The position numbers were made by a program, and so were the translations under genes. A stretch of 64,000 nucleotides of DNA from NCBI RefSeq assembly GCF_024124545.1, contig NZ_JAMXSF010000003.1, positions 248,001 through 312,000 of the forward strand. Direction: 5' to 3'. Positions 47,301 through 55,374 of this stretch are shown here, piece by piece. The notes under the pieces were generated by a model, which was not told the origin of the DNA, made no database searches, and saw nothing but the letters and a program-made list of their open reading frames with translations. Positions within the stretch are counted from its first letter, which is position 1, and each line of letters opens with the position of its first letter. The stretch comes from Pseudoalteromonas sp. XMcav2-N (GTDB lineage Bacteria > Pseudomonadota > Gammaproteobacteria > Enterobacterales > Alteromonadaceae).

Positions 47301-47879
47301 ACCGGCTTGACGACTTAAAGAAACTTTAACTTCTGGCTTGCTCGCATGATGCCTTAGGCCCGATATAGCGCTCCATTCTGCTTTAACATCGCGCTCGGCG
47401 TTCAAGTCAAATCCTGTCAACACTTCATTCATTACAGCATCAGAACATTGCAACAACTGCTCTGACTGGTTAGGTAGGTGGACTATTTGTGCTTTAAGGT
47501 AGTCTTGTTGTTCAAGAGTGAAGCGAGGTCGCCCCTTAACTGTTTGCTCTTCAATTAACTTAAACAAGTCTGCTTTCGCACTTACGACATTATCTACTGA
47601 ATCTGTAACGTAATAGAGCAAACGCTTGGATCTACTACCACTCTTTTCTTCCTGTAATTCATTTTGCACTTGAGCAAGCATCTGCTGGAGCAAAAAGTTT
47701 AATGCCGTGTAAGTTTTTCCGATCCCAGTCTGAAACGGTAGTGGAAGCAAAGCGCCAGATTTGGAGCCATTAACTTTAGTGTGACTTTCGAGCGATTCAG
47801 TAATGACAAGATCAAGCGGCGACGGTTCAGGAATGAGCCGAAAATCAAAATGACGAAACGCTTCTATAGATACATTCAA
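44307..47879 (-). CDS. ddmD: DdmD, helicase-nuclease of the DdmDE plasmid-defence system
   Basis: The 1190-residue protein starts with TTG at 47879, 7 bp after a GGGAG site. With this start the key residues fall at the numbers I recall for Vibrio cholerae DdmD: Walker A lysine 55 (FQTGIGKTYT), Walker B glutamate 273 (LIIDEIDKQ) and nuclease lysine 1102 (WLDSKYWK). SF2 motifs also include LGISATARAD (about 540) and QAVGRAGRTS (851-860). The C-terminal PD-(D/E)xK nuclease has GALGEQAVEAVL (about 1055) and Asp1100-x-Lys1102. In the known system a DdmD dimer is loaded by guide-bound DdmE, then unwinds and degrades plasmid DNA. It is the first gene of the island and all catalytic residues are present. 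Confidence 0.94.
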   Translation of the reverse strand: MNVSIEAFRHFDFRLIPEPSPLDLVITESLESHTKVNGSKSGALLPLPFQTGIGKTYTALNFLLQQMLAQVQNELQEEKSGSRSKRLLYYVTDSVDNVVSAKADLFKLIEEQTVKGRPRFTLEQQDYLKAQIVHLPNQSEQLLQCSDAVMNEVLTGFDLNAERDVKAEWSAISGLRHHASKPEVKVSLSRQAGYFYRNLVARLQKKQKGADRISLNGSLLTSVEALLPGEKIRNGSAHVVFLTTSKFLKGFHNTRSRYSPLRDLSGAALIIDEIDKQNQVILSELCKQQAQDLIWAIRTLRANFRDHQLESSPRYDKIEDLFEPLRERLEEFGTKWNLAFAFNTEGPNLNERPVRLFSDRSFTHVSSATHTLSLKSDLLRQKNLIFSDEKVEGSLIEKNGLLTRFVNEADVIYQWFLGTMRKAVFQYWENVRSLEIEGRENRSLEGTFQEAVQSLLTHFNLQEFESAVYESFDTRGLRQSAGGQASKLSSSKSYHHTGMKLVEVAHNQGTRDTVNCKASFLNLSPSGVLADMVDAGAVILGISATARADTVIHNFDFKYLNERLGKKLLSLSREQKLRVNDYYHSKRNYKDNGVVLKVKYLNSRDAFLDTLLEEYKPEARSSHFILNHHLGIAESEQAFVRSWLSKLLASIKAFMSVPDNRYMLSLLNRTLDTTRQDINEFIQFCCDKWAIEFNVPTKTYFGVNADWMRLVGYDEISNHLNTEAGKVVVFSTYASMGAGKNPDYAVNLALEGGSLISVADVTYSTQQRSDIDSIYLEKPTQLMLSDDYSHTANQLCQFHQILSLQENGELSPKSAESWCRQQLMGMSRERSLQQYYQTSDYQSAVRKYIEQAVGRAGRTSLKRKQILLFADSSLKEILAEESRDPSLFSHEYVALVDKAKSANEPLVEDRVVRRLFNLAQRNNKDGIQSVKALVRRLHNQRASDNDIQEWQDIRTQLLRSPTIASQPARFNRLYLQSMTKGYYRYQGNLDGDPNAFEFFDRVPTGDMVSEEACSLATLVQNQYVRPWFEHKGFACSWQKEAYVMTPVMFTNIYKGALGEQAVEAVLTAFDFIFEEVPNSIYERFDNRVKFAGVEQPIWLDSKYWKHEGNESSEDYSSKISLVEEEFGPSKFVYVNALGDASKPIRYLDSCFVETSPQLAKVIEIPALIDDSNADTNLTAVQELIKWLHNS

Positions 47880-48289
47880 TTTAATACTCCCTACGCAGTG
47901 CGTGATATCTCAATGACCAATCCAATGACACTGAACCCTTACCATGAATTTACAATAAATATACACAAAAAATAAACTGCGATATTTATTTTCACCACGT
48001 AACGGGTAAATTAGATAAGTTCTTCGACTTCGATACATAATGATCTAGATCATTTCACTCTGAAGAAAGAAGAATAAATACAGGTTATATAATGTAGAGC
48101 TTTGTGATGATTCATCAGCCAGCTTAAAAGGATATTAATTCCAGGTTATTGGATGCACAGCCTTGTTTATGATTGCTCTATTGATTTGTTATTGTCTTAA
48201 CTGCTTTTTCGTCATTAAATTCAGCTAATACTGTCATGAAGTGATAATAACAACCTCTAAATTATCTGGCCTAAATCTCATTGTAAGCG
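47880..48289. promoter_or_regulatory. AT-rich upstream region of ddmD
   Basis: This 410-bp stretch between ddmD and the right boundary repeat has no plausible gene. It must carry the ddmD promoter on the minus strand. A perfect 16-bp palindrome (48039-48054) lies about 160 bp before the ddmD start. The region is poor in G and C compared with the housekeeping genes to the right. Confidence 0.6.
48039..48054. promoter_or_regulatory. Perfect 16-bp palindrome upstream of ddmD
   Basis: AATGATCT followed by AGATCATT is fully self-complementary without a spacer. It could be an operator that controls the defence operon; no regulator gene is adjacent. Confidence 0.4.
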
Positions 48290-48327
48290 TGCGCCCGGAT
48301 GGGCGCACTTGAGAATCAAGCAACAGT
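48290..48327. repeat. Right imperfect direct repeat of the island (with hairpin)
   Basis: TGCGCCC and GGGCGCA flank GGAT as a stem-loop; outer G and C extend the stem to 8 bp. AAGCAAC follows after 10 bp and encodes the end of the DUF465 protein on the minus strand. The hairpin lies 9 bp beyond the DUF465 stop and may be its terminator, although the T run is poor. It matches the left copy at 31775-31813. Confidence 0.6.
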
Positions 48328-48567
48328 CTGTGCTTTCTTAATAATAGAAAACAGCTGATCTTTTAAGTGAAGGCGCTGCTTTTTGAGTGTTTCAAGGTAA
48401 GCGTCAGAGGTATTTTCTGCGCCGGTTTCGATGCGATGTACTTCGTGATCGCACTCATGGTATTCTTTAAACAAACGGGCGAAGTGTGCGTCGTTCATTT
48501 TCAGATGGTGGATCTCGTCTTTATATTCCGGAAATTCGTGGTGCAGATCATGTTTTTCAATTGTCAT
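48316..48567 (-). CDS. DUF465 (YdcH-like) small protein
   Basis: The 83-residue protein matches the YdcH/DUF465 family: EFPEYKDEIHHLKMNDAHFARLFKEYHECDHEVHRIE, then a helical hairpin (LETLKKQRLHLKDQLFSIIKK). It is rich in histidine and charged residues and is predicted to form a small antiparallel coiled coil; its cellular role is unknown. It starts 13 bp after the upstream zinc-finger gene and is likely co-transcribed with it. Confidence 0.9.
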   Translation of the reverse strand: MTIEKHDLHHEFPEYKDEIHHLKMNDAHFARLFKEYHECDHEVHRIETGAENTSDAYLETLKKQRLHLKDQLFSIIKKAQTVA

Positions 48568-48580
48568 AATACGGTCCTTT

Positions 48581-48895
48581 CTATTTTGCGCATTTAATAC
48601 AAGTCGTTGTGTAAGGCAGAGCGTTTAAACGCTCCGGATTGATTTGTTCTTCACAGTGCTGACACAGGCCATAGGTGCCCTGCTCTATTCGCAGTATCGC
48701 GTGATTGACCATGACCAGCTCTTGCTTGGCTTCCTGATGAATTTCATCCAGTACATCGTCGTTTTCACGCTCTGTGTTTTGCTCTGCAAAGTTGGCCGAC
48801 CGGCCCTTTCTGAAATCGGCTTCAATGGCGGCTATCCGTTGACTCAGTTCATTTTGTTTGGATTTGAGAAAACTCGTTAATTGGTCAGCAGTCAT
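48581..48895 (-). CDS. DksA/TraR-family C4 zinc-finger protein
   Basis: I start at 48895 (MTADQLTSFLKSKQNEL), where AGGAG stands 6 bp before the ATG; longer in-frame starts up to 48958 lack such a site. The 104-residue protein has a coiled-coil N-terminal half with several acidic residues and a C-terminal zinc finger CQHCEEQIN...CIKC (CxxC-CxxC). DksA/TraR proteins enter the secondary channel of RNA polymerase. This one is shorter than DksA and probably a TraR/YbiI-like member. It lies just after the greA terminator, a gene for another secondary-channel factor. Confidence 0.88.
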   Translation of the reverse strand: MTADQLTSFLKSKQNELSQRIAAIEADFRKGRSANFAEQNTERENDDVLDEIHQEAKQELVMVNHAILRIEQGTYGLCQHCEEQINPERLNALPYTTTCIKCAK

Positions 48896-48975
48896 GATGT
48901 TCTCCTTTGTTAAACTCATCATAACGCGCTGCTTTTGCGGCTCTTTGATCTGGCACAAGGTTAAGGAGTGGGCAA

Positions 48976-49005
48976 TAAAAAACCCGACACTGGGTCGGGT
49001 TTTTG
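48976..49005. terminator. Intrinsic terminator after greA
   Basis: AAAAACCCGAC (48978-48988) pairs with GTCGGGTTTTT (48994-49004) around a 5-nt loop. The A and T tracts on both sides make it active in either direction; on the minus strand it ends the carA-carB-greA transcript. Confidence 0.9.
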
Positions 49006-49025
49006 GTGCTATAGGTTAGACAAAT

Positions 49026-49502
49026 CTAGACATATTCAACTTCGATGATGTCGTATTCAACGCTACCGTTTGGAGTTTGAATGGTCACTGAATCATCCAG
49101 TTCTTTTCCGATAAGACCACGTGCAATTGGCGAGTTAACCGAGATCAGATTGTTTTTAATGTCTGCCTCGTCGTCACCTACTATCTTGTAGGTCACTTCC
49201 TCGTCTGTATCAACATTGACTATGGTCACCGTGCTGCCAAAGATCACTTTGCCATTGTTTGCCATTTTAGTGACGTCAATAACCTGTGATGTAGACAGTT
49301 TGGCTTCAATTTCCTGGATGCGGCCTTCGCAGAATCCCTGCTGCTCACGTGCAGCGTGGTATTCGGCGTTTTCTTTCAGATCGCCGTGCTCACGCGCTTC
49401 CGCGATGTCGGCAACGATCTTAGGACGGACGACTTTCTTTAAATGGTTCAGTTCTTCACGAAGCATTTCTTCGCCTCGTACTGTCATCGGAATTGATTGC
49501 AT
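49026..49502 (-). CDS. greA: Transcription elongation factor GreA
   Basis: The 158-residue protein is full length. The N-terminal coiled coil carries [19 protein letters not shown], which holds the acidic tip residues that activate transcript cleavage by stalled RNA polymerase. The C-terminal FKBP-like domain ends [23 protein letters not shown]. The gene starts 45 bp after carB and shares its direction, with an intercistronic hairpin between them. Confidence 0.98.
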   Translation of the reverse strand: MQSIPMTVRGEEMLREELNHLKKVVRPKIVADIAEAREHGDLKENAEYHAAREQQGFCEGRIQEIEAKLSTSQVIDVTKMANNGKVIFGSTVTIVNVDTDEEVTYKIVGDDEADIKNNLISVNSPIARGLIGKELDDSVTIQTPNGSVEYDIIEVEYV

Positions 49503-49517
49503 AGTATCTCACTCATT

Positions 49518-49537
49518 GCCAGGGCTTGCGCCCTGGC
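49518..49537 (-). other. Intercistronic hairpin between carB and greA
   Basis: GCCAGGGC (49518-49525) and GCCCTGGC (49530-49537) form a perfect 8-bp stem with a TTGC loop, 15 bp before the greA start. There is no T run, so it is more likely an mRNA-processing or stabilising element than a terminator. Confidence 0.5.
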
Positions 49538-49547
49538 CTTGTTCTTC

Positions 49548-52500
49548 TTAGTTCAAACGCTGGTGTAGCTCCTGAACAGAGTTTACAGAACTTCTGTCGT
49601 CAGCCTCATTGGCTGTACAGTTTGCAAACGCTGCGTTGAGCGTAGTGGTGTAGTTAGTCTTATGCTGAAGTGCACCACGACGTAACACCTTCGAATCTTC
49701 GATAGCCTGACGGCCTTCTGTGGTATTCACAATGTAGCTGTACTCACCGTTCTTGATGCGGTCAAGAATGTGTGGACGACCTTCAAATACCTTGTTTACG
49801 CGACGTACTTCGATGCCGGCGTCTTCCAGAGCTTGTGCTGTACCTTTGGTTGCATCCAGCTCAAAGCCAATGGCTTTCATGGTCTTAGCCAGCTCTACAA
49901 CACGTGCCTTGTCACCATTGCGAACAGATAGTAGCGCGCGACCACCACGTGGTAAAGCGTTTGATGCACCTAATTGCGCTTTTGCGAAGGCTTCGGCGAA
50001 GTTTTCACCAACACCCATTACCTCACCGGTAGAGCGCATCTCAGGACCACGCATTGGGTCAACACCCTGGAACTTAGCAAATGGCAGTACCACTTCTTTT
50101 ACGCTGTAGTAAGGCGGGATAACTTCTTTCGTCACGCCCTGGCTTTCCAGTGACTGGCCAACCATACAACGGGCCGCCACTTTTGCCAGCGCAACACCGG
50201 TTGCTTTAGAAACAAACGGCACGGTACGCGCAGCACGCGGGTTCACTTCAATCAGGTAAACCTGACCGTCTTTTACCGCGAACTGAGTATTCATCAGACC
50301 AACCACGCCCAGCTCCAGTGCCATGTCGCGCACTTGCTTGCGCATTACGTCCTGAATGTCCTGCGACAGTGAGTGTGCAGGCAGTGAACAGGCAGAGTCA
50401 CCTGAGTGAACACCGGCTTGCTCAATGTGCTCCATGATGCCACCAATGATGACGTTTTCGCCGTCACAGATCGCATCAACGTCTACTTCGATAGCGTCAT
50501 CCAGGAAGCGGTCCAGCAATACTGGTGCTTCGTTAGACACAGAAACCGCTTCGGTCATGTAACGACGCAGGTCATCTTCGTCATACACGATTTCCATCGC
50601 ACGGCCACCCAGTACATAAGAAGGACGTACAACCAGCGGGAAGCCGATTTCCTGAGATTTTGCCACCGCTTCTTCCAGTGACGTAACCGTTGCGTTTTCA
50701 GGCTGAAGCAGGTCAAGACGCTCAACCAGCTGCTGGAAGCGCTCACGGTCTTCAGCACGGTCAATCGCATCTGGTGAAGTACCAATTACTGGCACACCAT
50801 TCGCTTCAAGGTCACGGGCCAGTTTCAGTGGCGTCTGACCACCGTACTGAACAATTACCCCTTTTGGCTTTTCAACGCGCACGATTTCAAGCACATCTTC
50901 CAATGTGATTGGCTCGAAGAACAGACGGTCTGACGTATCGTAGTCTGTTGAAACCGTTTCAGGGTTACAGTTCACCATGATGGTCTCGTAGCCGTCTTCA
51001 CGCATTGCCAGCGCGGCGTGTACACAACAGTAATCGAACTCGATGCCCTGACCGATACGGTTAGGACCCCCACCGATCACCATGATTTTGTCTTTGTCAG
51101 ACGGTGCCGCTTCACACTCTTCATCGTAAGATGAGTACATGTAAGCAGTGTCTGAGCTGAATTCTGCAGCACAAGTATCAACGCGCTTGTAAACCGGCAG
51201 GATATCCAGCTGGTGACGTTTCTTACGAATTTCTTTTTCAGACACACCCGCAATCTCAGCGATACGTGGATCTGAGAAACCTTTACGCTTAAGGCGACGC
51301 AGGAAGTCTTTATTCAGACCAGCCATGCCCACTTCAGCGATGGTTGCTTCGTCTTTCAGAATGTCTTCAATCTGAACCAGGTACCAGCGGTCAACTTTGG
51401 TCAGCTCGAACACTTCTTCTACGCTCATACCGTGACGCATTGCATCGGCGATGTACCAGATACGCTCTGCGCCTGGCTCACGTAGTTCACGAATAATGGT
51501 TTCTTTCGCTTTCGGGTCGTCCAGTGCAACAATTGGGTTAAGACCTGTTGCGCCCACTTCCAGACCACGAAGTGCTTTTTGTAGTGATTCTTGCTGGTTA
51601 CGACCAATGGCCATCACCTCACCCACTGACTTCATCTGTGTCGTCAGACGGTCGTTAGCGCCGGCGAACTTCTCGAAGTTAAAGCGTGGGATCTTAGTCA
51701 CAACGTAATCGATTGACGGTTCGAATGACGCAGGGGTTGCACCGCCTGTGATGTCATTTTGTAGCTCGTCCAGGGTATAACCCACAGCCAGCTTAGCTGC
51801 AATCTTAGCGATCGGGAAACCGGTTGCTTTAGATGCCAGTGCTGATGAACGCGATACACGCGGGTTCATTTCAATGATAACCATACGGCCATCATCCGGG
51901 TTAACACCGAACTGAACGTTTGAACCACCGGTTTCTACGCCAATCTCACGCAATACCGCCATCGAGGCGTTACGCATGATCTGATATTCTTTGTCAGTCA
52001 GAGTTTGTGCCGGTGCAACTGTGATTGAGTCGCCCGTGTGAACACCCATAGGGTCGAAGTTTTCGATAGAACACACAATGATGCAGTTGTCGTTTTTGTC
52101 ACGCACCACTTCCATTTCGTATTCTTTCCAGCCCAGTAAGCTCTCGTCGATCAGTAGCTCGTTGGTTGGAGATAGATCCAGACCACGGGTACAAATTTCG
52201 TCGAACTCTTCCATGTTGTAGGCAACACCACCACCGGTACCACCCATAGTGAAAGAAGGACGAATGATACACGGGAAGCCGATGCGCGACAGTACATCGT
52301 GCGCTTCATCCATTGAGTGTGCAATCTCTGCGCGAGGACACTCAAGGCCAATGTTTTTCATTGCAACGTCGAAGCGCTCGCGGTTCTCAGCTTTGTCGAT
52401 GGCATCCGCAGTTGCACCGATCAGCTCAACACCGTGCTTAGCCAGTACACCATGCTTGTCCAGGTCAAGCGCACAGTTTAGAGCAGTCTGACCACCCATA

Positions 52501-52766
52501 GTCGGTAGTACCGCATCTGGCTTTTCTTTTTCAATGATTTTCTCAACCACTTCCCAGTGAATTGGCTCGATGTAAGTCGCATCTGCCATTTCCGGGTCAG
52601 TCATGATGGTTGCCGGGTTTGAGTTAACCAGAATAACCCGGTAGCCCTCTTCTCTCAGCGCTTTACACGCCTGAGCACCAGAGTAGTCAAACTCACAGGC
52701 TTGGCCGATGACGATTGGGCCTGCGCCCAGGATCAGTATGCTGTTTAAGTCGGTACGTTTTGGCAT
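49548..52766 (-). CDS. carB: Carbamoyl-phosphate synthase large subunit
   Basis: The 1072-residue protein shows the duplicated ATP-grasp organisation. The first half begins [30 protein letters not shown] and includes [10 protein letters not shown] and [18 protein letters not shown]. The second half repeats these as [30 protein letters not shown] and [20 protein letters not shown]-terminal allosteric domain follows ([16 protein letters not shown]). It makes carbamoyl phosphate from glutamine-derived ammonia, bicarbonate and two ATP for pyrimidine and arginine synthesis. It starts 17 bp after carA. Confidence 0.98.
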   Translation of the reverse strand: MPKRTDLNSILILGAGPIVIGQACEFDYSGAQACKALREEGYRVILVNSNPATIMTDPEMADATYIEPIHWEVVEKIIEKEKPDAVLPTMGGQTALNCALDLDKHGVLAKHGVELIGATADAIDKAENRERFDVAMKNIGLECPRAEIAHSMDEAHDVLSRIGFPCIIRPSFTMGGTGGGVAYNMEEFDEICTRGLDLSPTNELLIDESLLGWKEYEMEVVRDKNDNCIIVCSIENFDPMGVHTGDSITVAPAQTLTDKEYQIMRNASMAVLREIGVETGGSNVQFGVNPDDGRMVIIEMNPRVSRSSALASKATGFPIAKIAAKLAVGYTLDELQNDITGGATPASFEPSIDYVVTKIPRFNFEKFAGANDRLTTQMKSVGEVMAIGRNQQESLQKALRGLEVGATGLNPIVALDDPKAKETIIRELREPGAERIWYIADAMRHGMSVEEVFELTKVDRWYLVQIEDILKDEATIAEVGMAGLNKDFLRRLKRKGFSDPRIAEIAGVSEKEIRKKRHQLDILPVYKRVDTCAAEFSSDTAYMYSSYDEECEAAPSDKDKIMVIGGGPNRIGQGIEFDYCCVHAALAMREDGYETIMVNCNPETVSTDYDTSDRLFFEPITLEDVLEIVRVEKPKGVIVQYGGQTPLKLARDLEANGVPVIGTSPDAIDRAEDRERFQQLVERLDLLQPENATVTSLEEAVAKSQEIGFPLVVRPSYVLGGRAMEIVYDEDDLRRYMTEAVSVSNEAPVLLDRFLDDAIEVDVDAICDGENVIIGGIMEHIEQAGVHSGDSACSLPAHSLSQDIQDVMRKQVRDMALELGVVGLMNTQFAVKDGQVYLIEVNPRAARTVPFVSKATGVALAKVAARCMVGQSLESQGVTKEVIPPYYSVKEVVLPFAKFQGVDPMRGPEMRSTGEVMGVGENFAEAFAKAQLGASNALPRGGRALLSVRNGDKARVVELAKTMKAIGFELDATKGTAQALEDAGIEVRRVNKVFEGRPHILDRIKNGEYSYIVNTTEGRQAIEDSKVLRRGALQHKTNYTTTLNAAFANCTANEADDRSSVNSVQELHQRLN

Positions 52767-52783
52767 TGTTACTCCGGTTCTAA

Positions 52784-53920
52784 TTAGGCTTTACGTGCTT
52801 GCATTAATTCAATGAAGTGGTCGAACAGCGGCGCTGCATCATGCGGACCCGGGCTTGCTTCTGGGTGACCCTGGAAGCTAAATGCCGGTTTGTCGGTACG
52901 ATGAATGCCCTGCAAGGTTCCGTCGAACAACGACTTATGCGTTGCACGCAGGTTATCTGGCAAAGTTGCTTCATCCGCAGCAAAACCATGGTTCTGTGCT
53001 GTGATCATTACCACGTCACGATCCAGGTCTTTCACCGGGTGGTTACCACCGTGGTGACCGAACTTCATCTTCACCGTTTGTGCACCTGAGGCCAGCGCCA
53101 GTAACTGATGGCCCAAACAAATACCAAAAATAGGCGTGTCAGTTTCTAAGAAAGCTTTAATCGCATCGATTGCGTAGGTACAAGGCGCTGGGTCGCCTGG
53201 GCCATTAGACAGGAAAATACCGTCTGGATTCATCGCCAGTACTTCTGCAGCGGAGGTTTCTGCTGGTACTACAGTTAGTTTACAGCCACGGTCGACTAAC
53301 ATGCGAAGAATGTTCTTTTTCACACCAAAATCATACGCAACAACATGGAATTGCTCATTTTCAGCACTCAGAGTCTGGAAGCCCTGACCTAAAGTCCAGC
53401 TCCCTTCACGCCACTCGTAAGTCTGTTCTGTTGTTACGACTTTCGCTAAATCCATCCCTTTAAGGCCTGGGAACGCTTTTGCCGCTTCCAGTGCCTGCTG
53501 CTCATCAATTTCATCGCCCGCGATGATGCAGCCATTTTGAGCGCCCTTATCACGCAGGATACGCGTCAGCTTACGCGTATCTATATCGGCAATCCCAAGG
53601 ATATTGCGTGCTTTTAAGTAGTCACTTAACGATTGCTCGTTACGGAAATTACTTGCAAGCAATGGCAAATCCCGAATTACCAGACCCTTAGCCCAGATTT
53701 TATCGGCTTCTTCATCCTCACTATTAGTACCGGTATTCCCGATGTGTGGATAAGTCAGCGTCACAATCTGTTCTGCATAAGAAGGATCCGTCAAAATTTC
53801 TTGATATCCCGTCATAGACGTATTGAATACTACCTCACCAACGGACAGGCCGTCAGCGCCAATGGCAGTACCGCGAAACACAGTGCCGTCTTCAAGGACT
53901 AAGAGAGCGGATTTAGTCAA
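52784..53920 (-). CDS. carA: Carbamoyl-phosphate synthase small (glutaminase) subunit
   Basis: The start codon is TTG, preceded by a full AGGAGG site 5 bp away. The 378-residue protein has the N-terminal CarA domain ([21 protein letters not shown]) and a class I glutamine amidotransferase with the nucleophilic cysteine in [12 protein letters not shown] and the catalytic His in [13 protein letters not shown]. It feeds ammonia to CarB. A terminator-like hairpin 18 bp upstream of the start may control the operon by attenuation, or may simply be the dapB terminator. Confidence 0.98.
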   Translation of the reverse strand: MTKSALLVLEDGTVFRGTAIGADGLSVGEVVFNTSMTGYQEILTDPSYAEQIVTLTYPHIGNTGTNSEDEEADKIWAKGLVIRDLPLLASNFRNEQSLSDYLKARNILGIADIDTRKLTRILRDKGAQNGCIIAGDEIDEQQALEAAKAFPGLKGMDLAKVVTTEQTYEWREGSWTLGQGFQTLSAENEQFHVVAYDFGVKKNILRMLVDRGCKLTVVPAETSAAEVLAMNPDGIFLSNGPGDPAPCTYAIDAIKAFLETDTPIFGICLGHQLLALASGAQTVKMKFGHHGGNHPVKDLDRDVVMITAQNHGFAADEATLPDNLRATHKSLFDGTLQGIHRTDKPAFSFQGHPEASPGPHDAAPLFDHFIELMQARKA

Positions 53921-53937
53921 GTTAACCTCCTAGATAG

Positions 53938-53974
53938 TAAAAAACGGGAGCAAGCCAACGCTTGTTTTCCCGTC
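53938..53974 (-). terminator. Terminator/attenuator hairpin in the carA leader
   Basis: Outer arms ACGGGA (53944-53949) and TCCCGT (53968-53973) and inner arms CAAGC (53951-53955) and GCTTG (53960-53964) form an interrupted stem. On the minus strand it runs into TTTTTT, 18 bp before the carA start. dapB ends 150 bp upstream on the same strand, so it can end dapB transcripts or attenuate carAB. Confidence 0.75.
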
Positions 53975-54126
53975 TACAAAGCGCTTGGTAACACGCAGTT
54001 ATTAAAATTTTGGCAAATTCGTTATAGTCTACAGCACTTTCTTAGATTCGTCTAATAATTCGCGTAAAAAATAAAAAAATAAGGTTTTTAGCGACTTTTA
54101 CTAACGAACACGCTAAAATAGTAAGC

Positions 54127-54930
54127 TTACCTCTTCAATCCAAGCACATCTTGCATGGAATAAAGTCCGTTCGGCTTATCTTTTAACCACTGCGCAGCCC
54201 TTACAGCACCTGATGCGAAGGTTAATCTTGATGTTGCTTTGTGTGTTAATTCCAGCCTTTCTCCCATAGTGGCAAAATAAGCCGTATGTTCACCAACTAT
54301 ATCGCCAGCTCTGAGCACTGAATAGCCAATTTCTTGTTGACTTTTAGCCTCATGTACCTGAGTTCTGTCATAGCGCGCCACCTGGTCATGATCCCACCCT
54401 TTTGCCTCGGCAATGGCTTCACCAATCGCCAGCGCGGTCCCCGACGGTGCGTCGACTTTATTACGGTGATGAGCTTCAAAGATTTCAATGTCCATTTCAT
54501 CGGCCAGCTTTGCCGCGGCAGTTTGCACCAGGTCCAGCATCAGCGTCACACCGACACTAAAGTTACGTGCAAAAACAATCGGAATAGACTCAGAGGCGGT
54601 TTCCAGTGCCTGCATTTGCTCTGCACTCAGGCCGGTTGTGCCAATTACCATGGGCGTTTTATTCGCCACAGCCTGTTGCAAGTGGCCGAGCATACCCTCT
54701 GGTAGCGTAAAGTCGATCAGTACATCCAGTTCAGGATCCAATTGCTGTTCAGAACTGAAGGTCGACCCGGCAGGTGCTTGCGGCTGTAGTGTGGCAATAG
54801 GCTGGTTACGGTGTGGCGAGGACGCTCTGACGAATGCGCTGCCAAGCTGGCAATGCTGAGACTGTTGGACTGCTTCAATCAGCGCCAGGCCCATACGGCC
54901 ATTGGCGCCAAAAATACCGATTTGTGTCAT
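54127..54930 (-). CDS. dapB: 4-hydroxy-tetrahydrodipicolinate reductase
   Basis: The 267-residue protein has the N-terminal NAD(P)-binding GIFGANGRMGLALIE and the family signature EIFEAHHRNKVDAPSGTALAIGEAI, which contains the catalytic HHRxKxDxPSGTA region. It reduces the dipicolinate precursor in lysine and diaminopimelate synthesis. The order dapB-carA-carB is common in gammaproteobacteria; here about 200 bp separate dapB and carA. Confidence 0.97.
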   Translation of the reverse strand: MTQIGIFGANGRMGLALIEAVQQSQHCQLGSAFVRASSPHRNQPIATLQPQAPAGSTFSSEQQLDPELDVLIDFTLPEGMLGHLQQAVANKTPMVIGTTGLSAEQMQALETASESIPIVFARNFSVGVTLMLDLVQTAAAKLADEMDIEIFEAHHRNKVDAPSGTALAIGEAIAEAKGWDHDQVARYDRTQVHEAKSQQEIGYSVLRAGDIVGEHTAYFATMGERLELTHKATSRLTFASGAVRAAQWLKDKPNGLYSMQDVLGLKR

Positions 54931-55374
54931 TTTACGGTTTTCCTTTGTGTTAGATATGCCACCTGTTTGGTGGTACGGAAACGTATTTTCCCGATTTTCA
55001 GCGCAAGAGAGATAAGCTCGATCACCCCGCTTTTATGCCAGGTGATTAATTTTGTGCTCTAGAGTTTACCCTATCTCTGTGTCATAGTCAGTTGACAATA
55101 ATACGAATCTATCCTGTTTTGCGGGCTCGTCATTGACGTGCAACCAGCAAGGCCGAGCACACTTTAAAGTCGTGTTTTGAGCTATCAAAAGCTCTGCTCA
55201 CGCTCAAAGCTAAACGCTCAGACAGGTAGAAAAATATAATAACGAAACACAATGGACTTTAGACGTCTAACCATATAAACTTCCGCCCTCGCCGATTTCA
55301 ATTATTGCGGGCGATGTAGTTTAAATGCAGCTAATAATGGACTCGTTGGCTGTGGTTAGTTTTTGGGGAGTGCT
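54931..55374. other. Divergent gap between dapB and the antiporter gene
   Basis: The 444-bp stretch holds the dapB promoter on the minus strand and the antiporter promoter on the plus strand. A small inverted repeat GAGCT...AGCTC lies near 55177-55195. No gene, RNA or longer repeat was recognised. Confidence 0.5.

Larger units (their letters stand above)
31775..48327. mobile_element. Putative genomic (defence) island, VPI-2-like gene block
   Basis: All seven genes between the two flanking repeats are on the minus strand, belong to anti-plasmid or restriction functions, and are visibly more AT-rich than the housekeeping genes on both sides. The gene order equals the VC1765-VC1771 part of Vibrio cholerae VPI-2 as I recall it. 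There is no integrase, transposase or tRNA, so the mode of entry is unknown: it could be homologous exchange or loss of the recombinase. Boundaries are inferred from the imperfect direct repeats at 31775-31813 and 48290-48327. Confidence 0.6.

Noticed and set aside
42262..47879. Hachiman, DISARM, BREX or PIWI-RE as identity of the helicase pair
   Set aside because: No DUF1837, DrmB, PglZ or PIWI-RE features were seen; length, residue numbering and the neighbour genes fit DdmDE far better.
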